Assembly: GCA_965279075.1 (NCBI GenBank)
Contig: CBDIHI010000008.1
Span: forward strand, 124,001 to 188,000
DNA from: SZAS-79 sp965279075
GTDB taxonomy: Bacteria; Pseudomonadota; Gammaproteobacteria; Burkholderiales; SG8-39
Length of the DNA stretch: 64,000 nucleotides
Direction of reading: 5' to 3'
Position 1 is the first letter of the stretch, and each line of letters starts with the position of its first letter. This document shows positions 25,187-33,319 of the stretch, piece after piece. Both the position numbers and the translations under genes were made by a program. The notes below the pieces were generated by a model. It made no database searches. It saw nothing but the letters and a program-made list of their open reading frames with translations, and was not told the DNA's origin.

Positions 25187-25486
25187 CTAGGCTTCTGCCA
25201 GCGGGCGCAGCGTGCGCAAACGGCTGCGAACGCCCGGCTCGGCCGTCTTGAGATCGTAAGCCGCCTGCAGGTTCAGCCAGTACTCCGGCGTCTGCCCAAA
25301 AACCCGGCCGAAGAGGAGCGCCAGTTCGGCCGTCACCGGCCGAGTGCCGTTGACCACATGGGATACGCGCATCGGCGAGACGCCGATCGCCCTGGCGAAC
25401 TCGGCTTGGGACGTGCCCAGCTCTTCCAGGGCCTCTTTGAGAAACTCTCCCGGGTGGATCGGGGCCAGCCCGCTCTTGGTGCTCAT
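25187..25486 (-). CDS. higA: HigA-family antitoxin (XRE helix-turn-helix)
   Basis: A 99-residue protein with the HigA opening IHPGEFLKEALEELGTSQAEFARAIGVSPMRVSHVVNGTRPVTAELALLFGRVFG, a helix-turn-helix (about residues 27-50), then TPEYWLNLQAAYDL. This is the complete antitoxin form that binds HigB and represses its own operon. The toxin gene that should precede it is broken (25496-25681), so this gene is probably an orphan or decaying antitoxin. It could still neutralise or repress related modules. Confidence 0.88.
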   Translation of the reverse strand: MSTKSGLAPIHPGEFLKEALEELGTSQAEFARAIGVSPMRVSHVVNGTRPVTAELALLFGRVFGQTPEYWLNLQAAYDLKTAEPGVRSRLRTLRPLAEA

Positions 25487-25495
25487 GGCAGTCCT

Positions 25496-25681
25496 TCAGT
25501 GGTAATCGACGATTTCGACTTCATATGCATCACCGCTCTCGAACCTGAAGCAGATGCGCCACTGGTCGTTGATCCGGATACTCCACTGCCCTTCGCGATC
25601 GTGCCGCAGGGCCGGAAAAATACAAACTATTTGTTTACGACAATCAAGGTCACAGGCTGTGATCTTGATCCGAGGTGGCAC
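25496..25681 (-). pseudogene. higB: HigB/RelE-family toxin, 5'-truncated remnant
   Basis: Only the last ~31 residues match HigB-type toxins (GQWSIRINDQWRICFRF, then EVEIVDYH), including the R-I-C-F-x-F core and the terminal D-Y-H. The family is normally about 92 residues; here the reading frame opens 30 residues before the conserved part, and that extension (PPRIKITACDLDC) comes from a palindromic AT-richer segment, not from toxin sequence. The helical N-terminal half is therefore missing. It ends nine bases before higA. It is most likely an inactive remnant created by a replacement at the palindrome. Confidence 0.75.
25643..25669. repeat. 27-bp palindrome, GGTCACA-type, at the toxin break
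   Basis: Arms ATCAAGGTCACAG and CTGTGATCTTGAT around a single G, with one mismatch. The core GGTCACA-GGC-TGTGATC belongs to the same pattern as two palindromes inside the ORF6N gene 0.8 kb away. It lies between the HIT gene start (25751) and the truncated toxin, so it may be an operator or a target for insertion. Confidence 0.7.
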
Positions 25682-25750
25682 CGGATAGCCCAGACGAACT
25701 CATCACGTTTCGCCTTGCCGAACGCCGCGGGAACCGGCACCCTTCCCCGC

Positions 25751-26125
25751 ATGCCCCCGCCCGCCTGCATCTTCTGCACCCCCGACCGCGAGATCCTCGC
25801 CGAGAGCCCCCACGCGCTCGCCTTTGCCGACGCGTTCCCCGTCTCGCCCGGCCACACGCTGGTCGTGCCGCGACGGCACGTGGTCACGGTCTTCGACCTG
25901 CCGGAAGACGAGTACGCGGCGTGCTTTGCGCTCGCGCGCCGGGTGCAGGCCCTGCTCGCCGCGCGCCTCTCGCCCGACGGGTTCAACATCGGTGCCAACT
26001 GCGGCGAGGCCGGCGGGCAGTCCGTGTGGCACGCGCACATCCACGTGATCCCGCGGTGGAAGGGCGACACGCCGCATCCGCGCGGCGGGGTGAGGAACGT
26101 GATCCCGCGGTTGCGGGATTTCTGA
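25751..26125 (+). CDS. HIT-family hydrolase
   Basis: A 124-residue histidine-triad protein. CIFCTPDREILAESPHALAFADAFPVSPGHTLVVPRRHV is the N-terminal strand region, with C-x-x-C as the usual zinc-type start. VWHAHIHVIPRWKGD carries the H-x-H-x-H triad, whose middle His is the nucleophile for nucleotidyl transfer or hydrolysis of dinucleoside polyphosphates or AMP-amidates. The ATG at 25751 starts the family homology exactly. The substrate is unknown. It stands alone in orientation among leftward defence genes and converges with the ORF6N gene, ending five bases from its stop. Confidence 0.88.
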   Translation: MPPPACIFCTPDREILAESPHALAFADAFPVSPGHTLVVPRRHVVTVFDLPEDEYAACFALARRVQALLAARLSPDGFNIGANCGEAGGQSVWHAHIHVIPRWKGDTPHPRGGVRNVIPRLRDF

Positions 26126-26129
26126 GGGC

Positions 26130-26684
26130 TCAGCCCAGGAACCCGATCCTCCGCTTCGGCCTGGCTTTGCGACCTTCATCCTCGGCAACCAGCCGCTTGA
26201 TCGCGTCGAACACCGAGGCGAACTGCTCGTCGTAGCGTCTTTCGAGCGCCTCGATGCGGCGTGCCAGGTCCCGGTTGGAATCCATCAGGCGGCGCAGCTG
26301 GACGAAGGTGCGCATGATCGCGATGTTGACCTCGACGGCCCGCGGAGAGCGCAGCACGCTGGAGAGCATGGCCACGCCCTGCTCGGTGAAGGCGTAGGGG
26401 CGGTAGGTGGCTCCCCGATGCTTGCGCGAACTGGTCACAGATTGTGACCAGTTCCCTCCGGCACGGCTTGAAGCGGTCACAATCTGTGACCGCATCGCCT
26501 CACTCTCCTCTGGAGTCAGCTGGAACATGAAATCTTCCGGGAAGCGTTCTGCGTTTCGCTTGACCGCCTGGTTGAGGACTTTCGTGGCGACCCCGTAGAG
26601 ACCGGCCAGGTCCGCATCCAGCAGGACTTTCTCGCCCCGGATGAGGCGGACGAGCGGTGCGACGTTTTCGGGCTTGGCCGGCAT
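26130..26684 (-). CDS. ORF6N-domain (KilA-N-linked) DNA-binding protein
   Basis: A 184-residue protein with the ORF6N domain at residues 8-125 (VRLIRGEKVLLDADLAGLYGVATKVLNQAVKRN; RFPEDFMFQLT; YRPYAFTEQGVAMLSSVLRS). A coiled-coil follows (NIAIMRTFVQLRRLMDSNRDLARRIEALERRYDEQF) and then a basic tail. The domain is typical of phage anti-repressor-like and mobile-element proteins. Two SQ-x-VT segments (residues ~66-95) are encoded by perfect DNA palindromes, so the gene may carry its own operator. It sits at the left side of the defence island. Confidence 0.82.
   Translation of the reverse strand: MPAKPENVAPLVRLIRGEKVLLDADLAGLYGVATKVLNQAVKRNAERFPEDFMFQLTPEESEAMRSQIVTASSRAGGNWSQSVTSSRKHRGATYRPYAFTEQGVAMLSSVLRSPRAVEVNIAIMRTFVQLRRLMDSNRDLARRIEALERRYDEQFASVFDAIKRLVAEDEGRKARPKRRIGFLG
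26429..26453. repeat. 25-bp perfect palindrome inside the ORF6N gene
   Basis: AACTGGTCACA and TGTGACCAGTT around GAT: eleven-base perfect arms with a three-base centre. It encodes the second SQSVT of the ORF6N protein and shares GGTCACA-N3-TGTGACC with the sites at 26473 and 25643. Confidence 0.8.
26473..26493. repeat. 21-bp perfect palindrome inside the ORF6N gene
   Basis: GCGGTCACA and TGTGACCGC around ATC, nine-base perfect arms. It encodes the first SQIVT of the ORF6N protein. Its centre (ATC) is the complement of the centre of the neighbouring palindrome (GAT), so the two sites are the same element in opposite orientation, 19 bases apart. Confidence 0.8.
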
Positions 26685-26873
26685 ACCGGCTTAACGCTCA
26701 GCCCCGCCTCCAGGATGACCCCTCCGCTTGCGGCGTAGTCGGCGGGCGGCGGCCCAGGTGGGGACAGGGGCGTGATGGACGCGGAGCAAGAAAGTTAAAC
26801 TTTACTTTAAGAATACTAGACTGGTGGCCGTCCAGATGGCAGTTCGCATGCCGTTTTTGTAAAACCTTACTGC

Positions 26874-27872
26874 CTAAGCTCGGGCGATTTGGATTCTCGT
26901 CCTGCAGCGCGGGTAGTTCACGCAGCCCCAGAAGGCCTTGCCCCCGCCCTTCGGTTCCCGCTTCTTCATCTTGACGGCGCACGACGGACAGGTCGGGGTC
27001 GTGTAGTCCCCGGCTGTCGCCAGTTGCAGGAGGCCCGCCTGCTGCTCACCGGTCAGCGCAAGGATCGAATCGAGCACCGCCGCGCCGTCCATCAGGTCGA
27101 TGTGGTTGGCCTTGGCATAGTCTTTCGCATCCTCGGAGAAGGTGGCGGTGGTCGCGAAGATGCCTTCGGCCACCTTCATTGACGCCATCACGCCGTGCAG
27201 TTCCCGGATGTACCGCACCCCAACCTTGCTGTTCCCCGTCCACGCCTTGCACTGGACGATCGCCACGGCCTGCTCCGCCGGCGGCCGGTAGAGGTGGATG
27301 TCGACACCGCCATCGGCGCCCTTGGTGGCTATCCTGGTCGCAAACCCCAGCCGATCGAACAGGCCCGCGCAGACCAGCTCGAAGCGCTTCCACTCGAGCG
27401 CGCTCAGGAGCTCCGCGCTCCAGCGGGAGGTGTCGACAGGGATGGGCGGGACGATCTCGCTCGAGTCGGAGCGCCATATTGGATAAATGTCTGTTTCGTG
27501 CGGGTCGGGAATTACATTACCGGCATCCGCACTTGACTGGGAAGCCTGGCGCGCGGCGTTCCTGGAAAAGGACTCTTTTTTGCCCGGCGTATCTCCCTTT
27601 CGCTTCGCTCTCGAAATTGCGGACGCGGCCGCACCGGCAAGGAAGATGATCGGCAGGACATACTGCGCCAGTGTCGCCAGTGCCTTGATGATCGTTTGCT
27701 GGATCGCAGGAGCGTACTGGGCCATGTTCTTCGCCGGCGTGATCTCGGCCGTGGCGTATGCGTGACATACGGCGTAGGAGACGATTGCGATGATCAAGCT
27801 CACCCACCAAGGGAGCATCGCGGAGACGTCGAACAGGACATCGACGATGTTTTCCTTCTTTCTACGAGCCAT
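26874..27872 (-). CDS. Membrane-anchored Mrr-like restriction endonuclease with zinc-ribbon tail
   Basis: A 332-residue three-part protein. Residues 1-85 contain two membrane helices (LPWWVSLIIAIVSYAVCHAYA; YVLPIIFLAGAAASAI). Residues ~150-270 are an Mrr-type PD-(D/E)xK nuclease domain with LEWKRFELVCAGLFDRLGF, GADGGVDIHLY (catalytic Asp) and AIVQCKAW (Q-x-K). Residues ~285-325 form a topoisomerase-type zinc ribbon (CPSCAVKMKKR ... FWGCVNYPRC). A soluble linker is rich in Ser and charged residues. ATG 27872 is used because the only longer start is TTG. It probably cleaves modified or foreign DNA at the membrane, and lies next to a soluble Mrr gene. Confidence 0.8.
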   Translation of the reverse strand: MARRKKENIVDVLFDVSAMLPWWVSLIIAIVSYAVCHAYATAEITPAKNMAQYAPAIQQTIIKALATLAQYVLPIIFLAGAAASAISRAKRKGDTPGKKESFSRNAARQASQSSADAGNVIPDPHETDIYPIWRSDSSEIVPPIPVDTSRWSAELLSALEWKRFELVCAGLFDRLGFATRIATKGADGGVDIHLYRPPAEQAVAIVQCKAWTGNSKVGVRYIRELHGVMASMKVAEGIFATTATFSEDAKDYAKANHIDLMDGAAVLDSILALTGEQQAGLLQLATAGDYTTPTCPSCAVKMKKREPKGGGKAFWGCVNYPRCRTRIQIARA

Positions 27873-27963
27873 GTGTGTCGTTTGCCTATGCAGCCATTTC
27901 AAGTTGGAAGCAGCAGCCGGTCTTCAGGCAAATTGTGGCCATCGACAATCTGGACTTCTCAAC

Positions 27964-28965
27964 TCACGCCGGCCAGTACACCCTCACAAGCGGCACCAAC
28001 GCCCGCGCTTCAGAATCCATCTCCGCATAGTTTTCCGTCACTGCGCGCGCGAGGTCGTCGATATCCATCAGCATCAGTGGAATCTGCGAGCGCTCCGCTT
28101 CGTAACGTGCGTCCTTGGTGAATCCGCCTGTGCTCACATAGAGACCCTTGTCGTCCTTGTGGCGGCCGCCGAGAAAGCTGCGGATTTCATTCGAACCCAT
28201 TTGCGAGCCCTTGCGGTGCTTCACCTCGACGACAATGCGGGGCGCCTCGAACCCGAAGCCGTCCGGCGAGGCCACGATATCTTTTCCTCGATCCGGTCCC
28301 GGCGCCGACACGCGGGTCTTGTACCCCATGGCGCGCAGGACGCCCGCCACCAGCTCCTGCATGTCCTCCCAGCTGAGCGCATTGATGCGGTCTTTGATCG
28401 ACTCATGCGCCTTGAGCTGATGCTCCTTGAGGATGTCCTTCGCGTCGCGTTCCGCAGGCGGCTCCTGCGCGCTCGCCTTTCCGCCGGAGGCCAGCAGGGC
28501 TTCCAGTTCCGCGGCGGCAAAATCGGGCACGAGAAACAGCGTCGCAATTGCGCCCAGGGAGTTGCGCGCATCCTGGCCTAAGGAATCACGCTCGACGTCA
28601 CCGTCCCACTGCACCTTGCGAAACACCGGAAAATCATCGGACAGCACCTTGTCATAGGCTGCGGCCGCCCTTATGGTGCCCACGGCGTAAAGGCGAGTCT
28701 CGGGGTTGTAGGTAATCACCCGGTCGCCTACCGCGAGTTCATTCACGAAGCGATGGATCTGGCTCGCGGCCATCTGATTCTGCGCGGCCGAATTTTCCGG
28801 GTACGTGGCTGCGATCTTCTGCAGGATCGCCTCCTTCGCGGTGTACTTCGACCAATCCTCCTTCGCCTCGATCCAGCCTATCCCCACGGCCGACTTCGAC
28901 CGGAAGTCTTCGGCCGCATAGCCGCCTTCGCCGGAACGTACCATCCACATCCGCTTCTCGGGCAT
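27964..28965 (-). CDS. mrr: Mrr-type type IV restriction endonuclease
   Basis: A 333-residue protein. Its N-terminal half (MPEKRMWMVRSGEGGYAAEDF ... SAVGIGW ... VGDRVITYNPETRLYAVGTI) looks like a PUA/EVE-like modified-base reader. The C-terminal half is an Mrr catalytic domain: LSWEDMQELVAGVLRAMGYKTRVSAPGPDRGKDIVASPDG (Asp), IVVEVKHRKGSQMGSNEIRSF (E-x-K), GLYVSTGGFTKDARYEAE. Mrr enzymes cut DNA methylated by foreign methylases. Start ATG with AAGGAG eight bases before. It lies 10 bases after hsdM on the same strand, recalling the mrr-hsd association in E. coli. Confidence 0.85.
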   Translation of the reverse strand: MPEKRMWMVRSGEGGYAAEDFRSKSAVGIGWIEAKEDWSKYTAKEAILQKIAATYPENSAAQNQMAASQIHRFVNELAVGDRVITYNPETRLYAVGTIRAAAAYDKVLSDDFPVFRKVQWDGDVERDSLGQDARNSLGAIATLFLVPDFAAAELEALLASGGKASAQEPPAERDAKDILKEHQLKAHESIKDRINALSWEDMQELVAGVLRAMGYKTRVSAPGPDRGKDIVASPDGFGFEAPRIVVEVKHRKGSQMGSNEIRSFLGGRHKDDKGLYVSTGGFTKDARYEAERSQIPLMLMDIDDLARAVTENYAEMDSEARALVPLVRVYWPA

Positions 28966-28975
28966 TTCGATCTCC

Positions 28976-30442
28976 TTACTTCGATGTCTTCGCCAATCCC
29001 GCCGCCACATCCCTGAACGCCGCCAGCGCCGCCTCCAAGTGCTCGATGATTTCCTGCTGGAGCACGTCGGGCGGGGGAAGGTTGTCGAGGTTGTCCAAGC
29101 TCTCGTCTTTGAGCCAGAAGATATCGAGGCTGGCCTTGTCGCGGGCGAGGAGTTCTTCGCTGGAAAAATACTTGAAGCGCTCGGACTCCTTGCGCTCATG
29201 GCGGTTGTCGGGGTTGTAGCAGGCGATGAAGTCCTGCAGGTCGTCGATCTTGAGCGTGCGGGTCTTGAGGGTGAAGTGCTTGTTGGTGCGCAAGTCGTAG
29301 ATCCACACCCCCTTGGTGTGCACGCGGCCGTCCTTGGGCTTTGCATCGAAGAACAGTACGTTGGCCTTGACGCCTTGGGCGTAAAAGATGCCGGTGGGCA
29401 GGCGCAGCAGGGTGTGTACGTCGCAGGTTTCCAGAAGTTTCCTGCGGATCTTCTCGCCCGCGCCGCCTTCGAACAGCACGTTGTCGGGCAGTACCACCGC
29501 GGCCCGGCCCGTCTCCTTCAGCATGGTGACGATGTGCTGCAGGAAGTTGAGCTGCTTGTTGGAAGTGGTGGTCCAGAAGTCCTGCCGCTCGTAGGTAAGC
29601 GCGTCCCGGTCGTCCTCGCCCTCCTCGTTGGTGAAGGTCATGCTGCTCTTCTTGCCGAAGGGCGGATTGGCCAGCACGTAATCGAAATGCTGCTTCGGTT
29701 CAGTGAGCAACGCATCGGAGCGGTCCACGCTGGGCTCGCCCACCAGGTCGCCCACGTTGTGCAGGAACAGGTTCATCAGACAGGTGCGCCGCGTGTTTGG
29801 CACGATCTCATTGCCGAAGAAGGTGCTGTGGCGGATGAACTCCTTCTGCTTCTGGTTCAGCCGCGTGCCTTTACGGGTTAGCCAACCATAGGCCCCCAGG
29901 AAGAACCCCCCGGTACCGCAGGCCGGGTCCGCGATGGTCTTGCCGGGTTCCGGGCGCACGCATTCCACCATGGCCTGGATGAGCGCTCGCGGCGTGAAGT
30001 ACTGGCCGGCGCCGCTCTTGGTGTCCTCGGCGTTCTTCTGCAGCAGCCCTTCGTAGAGGTCGCCCTTGGTGTCGCCCTCCATGCCCACCCAGTTCTCGGC
30101 ATCGATCATCTGCACCAGCCTTGAGAGCTTGGCCGGGTCCTGGATCTTGTTCTGCGCCTTGAAGAAAATCGCCCCCAGCATGCCCTGCTCGTTGCCTAGC
30201 TTGTGAAGCGTGGCGAGGTAATGCGCCTCCAGCGGCTCACCGGTCTTGCTGCGTAGCGCGGCCCAGTCAAAGCCCTTGGGGATGTACGTATCGCGCTTGT
30301 AGGGCTCCTGTGAGTATTCGTGTGCCATCTTCAGGAACAGCAGGTAGGTGAGCTGCTCCAGGTAGTCGCCATAGCCGACGCCGTCGTCCTTGAGGGTGTG
30401 GCAGAAATTCCAGACTTTCTGGACGAGGGATGCGGTGTTCAT
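28976..30442 (-). CDS. hsdM: Type I restriction-modification methyltransferase subunit
   Basis: A 488-residue N6-adenine methyltransferase. An N-terminal helical HsdM_N domain (SLVQKVWNFCHTLKDDGVGYGDYLEQLTYLLFLKM) is followed by the SAM-binding motif I ADPACGTGGF at about 171-180 and the catalytic NPPF at 259-262 (VLANPPFGKKSS). The length and motifs are normal. With HsdS it methylates host sites; with HsdR it forms the restriction complex. Unusually it is separated from hsdS by a three-gene toxin-antitoxin-like insert, so it probably needs its own promoter in the 180-base gap upstream, where I found no convincing one. Confidence 0.93.
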   Translation of the reverse strand: MNTASLVQKVWNFCHTLKDDGVGYGDYLEQLTYLLFLKMAHEYSQEPYKRDTYIPKGFDWAALRSKTGEPLEAHYLATLHKLGNEQGMLGAIFFKAQNKIQDPAKLSRLVQMIDAENWVGMEGDTKGDLYEGLLQKNAEDTKSGAGQYFTPRALIQAMVECVRPEPGKTIADPACGTGGFFLGAYGWLTRKGTRLNQKQKEFIRHSTFFGNEIVPNTRRTCLMNLFLHNVGDLVGEPSVDRSDALLTEPKQHFDYVLANPPFGKKSSMTFTNEEGEDDRDALTYERQDFWTTTSNKQLNFLQHIVTMLKETGRAAVVLPDNVLFEGGAGEKIRRKLLETCDVHTLLRLPTGIFYAQGVKANVLFFDAKPKDGRVHTKGVWIYDLRTNKHFTLKTRTLKIDDLQDFIACYNPDNRHERKESERFKYFSSEELLARDKASLDIFWLKDESLDNLDNLPPPDVLQQEIIEHLEAALAAFRDVAAGLAKTSK

Positions 30443-30623
30443 AAAGCAATCCTAACGAATTTGAACCGGCGCATCGCGACTTCAGATGGGACCAGCCTTG
30501 CGGGAAGATTCACAACGCCCAAACTATTGGAGACAGGCTACATTGCGAACAATCAGTGAGATGCACACCCAACGCAGGGAATACATACTTCCCTTCCCGA
30601 TGCGGTGCTAAGGGCATCGCAGA

Positions 30624-31790
30624 TCACTCCGGCTGGATGAATTCGTGCAGCCCAACCAAAGTCACCTGATTCCAGGGCACCGGCTCTGGCGTTGCAAATT
30701 CCAGAGGGGCCATCAAACCAGACTGCTCCAACTGCGACTCGATGAATTTCGCAGTCACTTCTATATGCAGATTTGTGTCGCGGGAGACCCACTCGGTCGC
30801 CCCTCCCTCCCCTCCAGAACCGACACCGCACCGGTAAATGCTCGCCCCTCCCCAAGCCGCAAAATCGGAATTAAAGTCCTCGCACCGAATCACCTCAGCA
30901 CTCAGCTTCCTATATTCGCCCGCGGGAGCACGGCAAAGCAAATGATGCGTTGGCGTGGAAAGACGCACTCTGCTTGGCGGTTGCCGGGGAGCATTCGAAT
31001 CACTGCCATGCGCATACAACACGCCGTAATCACCGAATTTGATGCCCTCTAGCCCCCTGCGAGAGAGCAGATAAATCCATGCCTCCAACTCAACCCGAGA
31101 AACCTTCAATGGCTTCCAGTTGTAGCGCTGATTGACCTGCTCCGGAATATTTGATCCGCAAAGAACAATATTTCTAAACTTGTGTCCTTCAATGGCTTTT
31201 AGTGCGTCCGTAACAATGGCGACTATGCCGATAGACGAACGAGCCCCTTCCGTCAACAAAGCCAGCGCCTCAAAATCAAGGACCAGATCTACATCAATAT
31301 CCTTGAGGCCAATTGCCCGAAGAACACCGGCGAGCACCTCTGGAAAAGTATCCGCACGGCTGAATTCCTTGAACGGTATACGCACCACAGCGCCTCGCCC
31401 ATCAATGCGCGCCACGTTTGCCACCGCATCAAGGTATCCATAACCCGGACCACGTACAGACTCTGGACCTGCGACAGGTATCGCCTGAATGCCAAGTTGT
31501 CGTGCGCACGCGAAGAAATATTCCATCGGATGCCTTCCGTCCTGCGCCTTCTCGTCTGGCTCGTATCGGAGGAAGTCAAAACAGATCGGCAGCGTCGTTC
31601 CCCAATTTGTCAAAAACTCCCGCGACAAATCCGAAAGCAGGTATTCGATTGGCTCCTTTGAATTCGCCTTGCGGGGTTGAATGTCAAATATCGGACGTAT
31701 ACGCGTTCGTGTCTTGGGCGAAAGGTATCCGATGGCCGCGATTTCGCCCCGCTTTGCACGATGAGTTGGAAAATAGATCGCGGAAAACAT
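30624..31790 (-). CDS. Beta-family protein (T4-beta-like), defence-associated
   Basis: A 388-residue cytoplasmic protein. The start FSAIYFPTHRAKRGEIAAIGYLSPKTRTRIRPIFDIQPRK and the internal ALKAIEGHKFRNIVLCGSNIPEQVNQ, with the later LEGIKFGDYGVLYA and STPTHHLLCRAPAGEYRKLSAEVI, match the Beta_protein family named after a T4-encoded protein of unclear function. Its codon and base composition are clearly less GC-rich than the chromosome. It starts four bases after the HTH-ImmA stop, so the HigB, ImmA and beta genes form one operon. Its role could be that of an effector or accessory protein of this module. Confidence 0.7.
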   Translation of the reverse strand: MFSAIYFPTHRAKRGEIAAIGYLSPKTRTRIRPIFDIQPRKANSKEPIEYLLSDLSREFLTNWGTTLPICFDFLRYEPDEKAQDGRHPMEYFFACARQLGIQAIPVAGPESVRGPGYGYLDAVANVARIDGRGAVVRIPFKEFSRADTFPEVLAGVLRAIGLKDIDVDLVLDFEALALLTEGARSSIGIVAIVTDALKAIEGHKFRNIVLCGSNIPEQVNQRYNWKPLKVSRVELEAWIYLLSRRGLEGIKFGDYGVLYAHGSDSNAPRQPPSRVRLSTPTHHLLCRAPAGEYRKLSAEVIRCEDFNSDFAAWGGASIYRCGVGSGGEGGATEWVSRDTNLHIEVTAKFIESQLEQSGLMAPLEFATPEPVPWNQVTLVGLHEFIQPE

Positions 31791-31793
31791 GAT

Positions 31794-32987
31794 CTACAGC
31801 CAATGAACTTCCGGAAACTGTGCTCGCACTGCGCGATACCCGACCAGATTCGAAAACTGAGAGTAATTCCTTCTTTCATAACGAACCCGACCGGCCACGA
31901 TTGCCGGACTTATTTGAAGCCGTGATGCCAACTCCAGGATTGTCTTCGAAGACGGATTGCTGAACGCCTCGCTACGACGCCAGGTCGCATGCGGCAACAA
32001 TGTCTCTGCCGCAATATCATTCGCTTCACGTTCAATTTTCTCCGTCTCGTCAGATTTCTCGATATTTTCGTCCACGATCGTCGGGCACTTGTTCATGTCG
32101 ATATGTTTCCAAACATGAACAAGTTCGTGAATCAGCGTGTACCAGAAGTTATCGATGCGATCTTCTCGCAGCGTAAGTCCGATCACGGGCGCGCCATTTC
32201 GACCCAGCATCGCGGCCCCATCCAAATGGGTAGATGGCAGATGCGGCTCGATCACAAGAGCAATACCCCGCTCTTCGAGAAACTCTTTCGCCAAACGCGG
32301 GCCTTTATCCATCCAACTCAGCTTGACGATATAGCGAAGAAGTTCCTGATTGATGTCCTCCCGACGATATTTTCCATCTAGATAAGACCTCGATGCTGCG
32401 ACCTCCCGTACCCGGGACAACCACAACCAGACATTGGTGCGGTTTGTTTTCGCATTCGCACCAAAAGTCAACGTATGGCGCAGCAGTACCGGGCTGCCGG
32501 CCGGGGCATAAAATTGTTTGAGCAGGCTGGACAATGCCTGAGCACTTTCAATCCACCCGCGTTTTACCAATAGTTCGACAGGGACGTCCTTTTCATCGAC
32601 CTTATCTGAATCTTTGTAACTAGTCACCGGCTCCCTTATCAGCAACTCCGATGGAATAGCCAGCTTTTCGTGAAGCGCACGAATCATCGGCAACGTAAGC
32701 GGTCGCTTTCTGGCCAGGACTTCAGACGCCCGGCTCTTGCCGCCAAGCAGATCTGCGATGTCCTTTTGGCGGAGCCCCTGCTCTTCCATCCGGAACTGGA
32801 TCGCATCGATGGGATCCGGAGTCCTGAAAGGGAAACGTACCTTTTCGTAGTCCTCCACCAGTTTTGCAAGAAGCTCCAGACGAACGCCTTCCTGCGAATC
32901 TCCATCCGGATCCCGGGCAGCAAGCCGCTCTACCTCACGCAGGTAGCGCTGGTATTGCTCGTCCGTCTTGATAATGCGGGGTTCCAT
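31794..32987 (-). CDS. HTH-ImmA/IrrE metalloprotease antitoxin fusion
   Basis: A 397-residue fusion. Residues ~55-120 are a HigA-like helix-turn-helix (RFPFRTPDPIDAIQFRMEEQGLRQKDIADLLGGKSRASEVLARKRPLTLPMIRALHEKL). Residues ~240-330 are an ImmA/IrrE (M78) protease domain with the zinc motif HELVH at ~287-291 and downstream ERE-type third ligand region (EREANDIAAETLLP). It is encoded ten bases after a HigB toxin gene, so it likely acts as antitoxin and regulator. The protease may cut a repressor or itself upon a signal. ATG 32987 was preferred to GTG 32990. Confidence 0.85.
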   Translation of the reverse strand: MEPRIIKTDEQYQRYLREVERLAARDPDGDSQEGVRLELLAKLVEDYEKVRFPFRTPDPIDAIQFRMEEQGLRQKDIADLLGGKSRASEVLARKRPLTLPMIRALHEKLAIPSELLIREPVTSYKDSDKVDEKDVPVELLVKRGWIESAQALSSLLKQFYAPAGSPVLLRHTLTFGANAKTNRTNVWLWLSRVREVAASRSYLDGKYRREDINQELLRYIVKLSWMDKGPRLAKEFLEERGIALVIEPHLPSTHLDGAAMLGRNGAPVIGLTLREDRIDNFWYTLIHELVHVWKHIDMNKCPTIVDENIEKSDETEKIEREANDIAAETLLPHATWRRSEAFSNPSSKTILELASRLQISPAIVAGRVRYERRNYSQFSNLVGYRAVRAQFPEVHWL

Positions 32988-32999
32988 CACTTTTCCCGG

Positions 33000-33290
33000 T
33001 TAGCGTCTCTTGTTGCGCTTGTCATATTCGCCATGAGTTCCTGCCCAGACAACCACAACGGTTTCAGTCTTGAAAGCGACAGTCACTTCGAGCCTGTAGC
33101 TGTTGCCTTTCACATTGAAGATCACCAAGTTCGGATGCACAAAGCTCGCTGATGCGTAACTTTTCCGAATGTCGTGCGTGACCGACCATTTGGCCGCAGC
33201 TACATCCGCCAGCCAATTCTCAATCCACGGTCGTGCGTCGGCGTGATCACCGACAAACTCATGGAGCTTGTCGCGTCCGACAATACGCAT
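33000..33290 (-). CDS. higB: HigB-family mRNA interferase toxin
   Basis: A 96-residue toxin of the HigB_toxin family (distinct from the RelE-like remnant at 25.5 kb). It has MRIVGRDKLHEFVGDHADARPWIENWLADV, VTHDIRKSYASASFVHPNLVIFNVKGNSYRLEV and the terminal VVVVWAGTHGEYDKRN with the conserved G-T-H-x-x-Y-D. Members cleave ribosome-bound mRNA. It is complete and sits first in an operon with the HTH-ImmA gene, downstream of an operator-like inverted repeat. Confidence 0.9.
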   Translation of the reverse strand: MRIVGRDKLHEFVGDHADARPWIENWLADVAAAKWSVTHDIRKSYASASFVHPNLVIFNVKGNSYRLEVTVAFKTETVVVVWAGTHGEYDKRNKRR

Positions 33291-33319
33291 AAACAGCTAC
33301 TTTTTGGTTCATAAGGACG

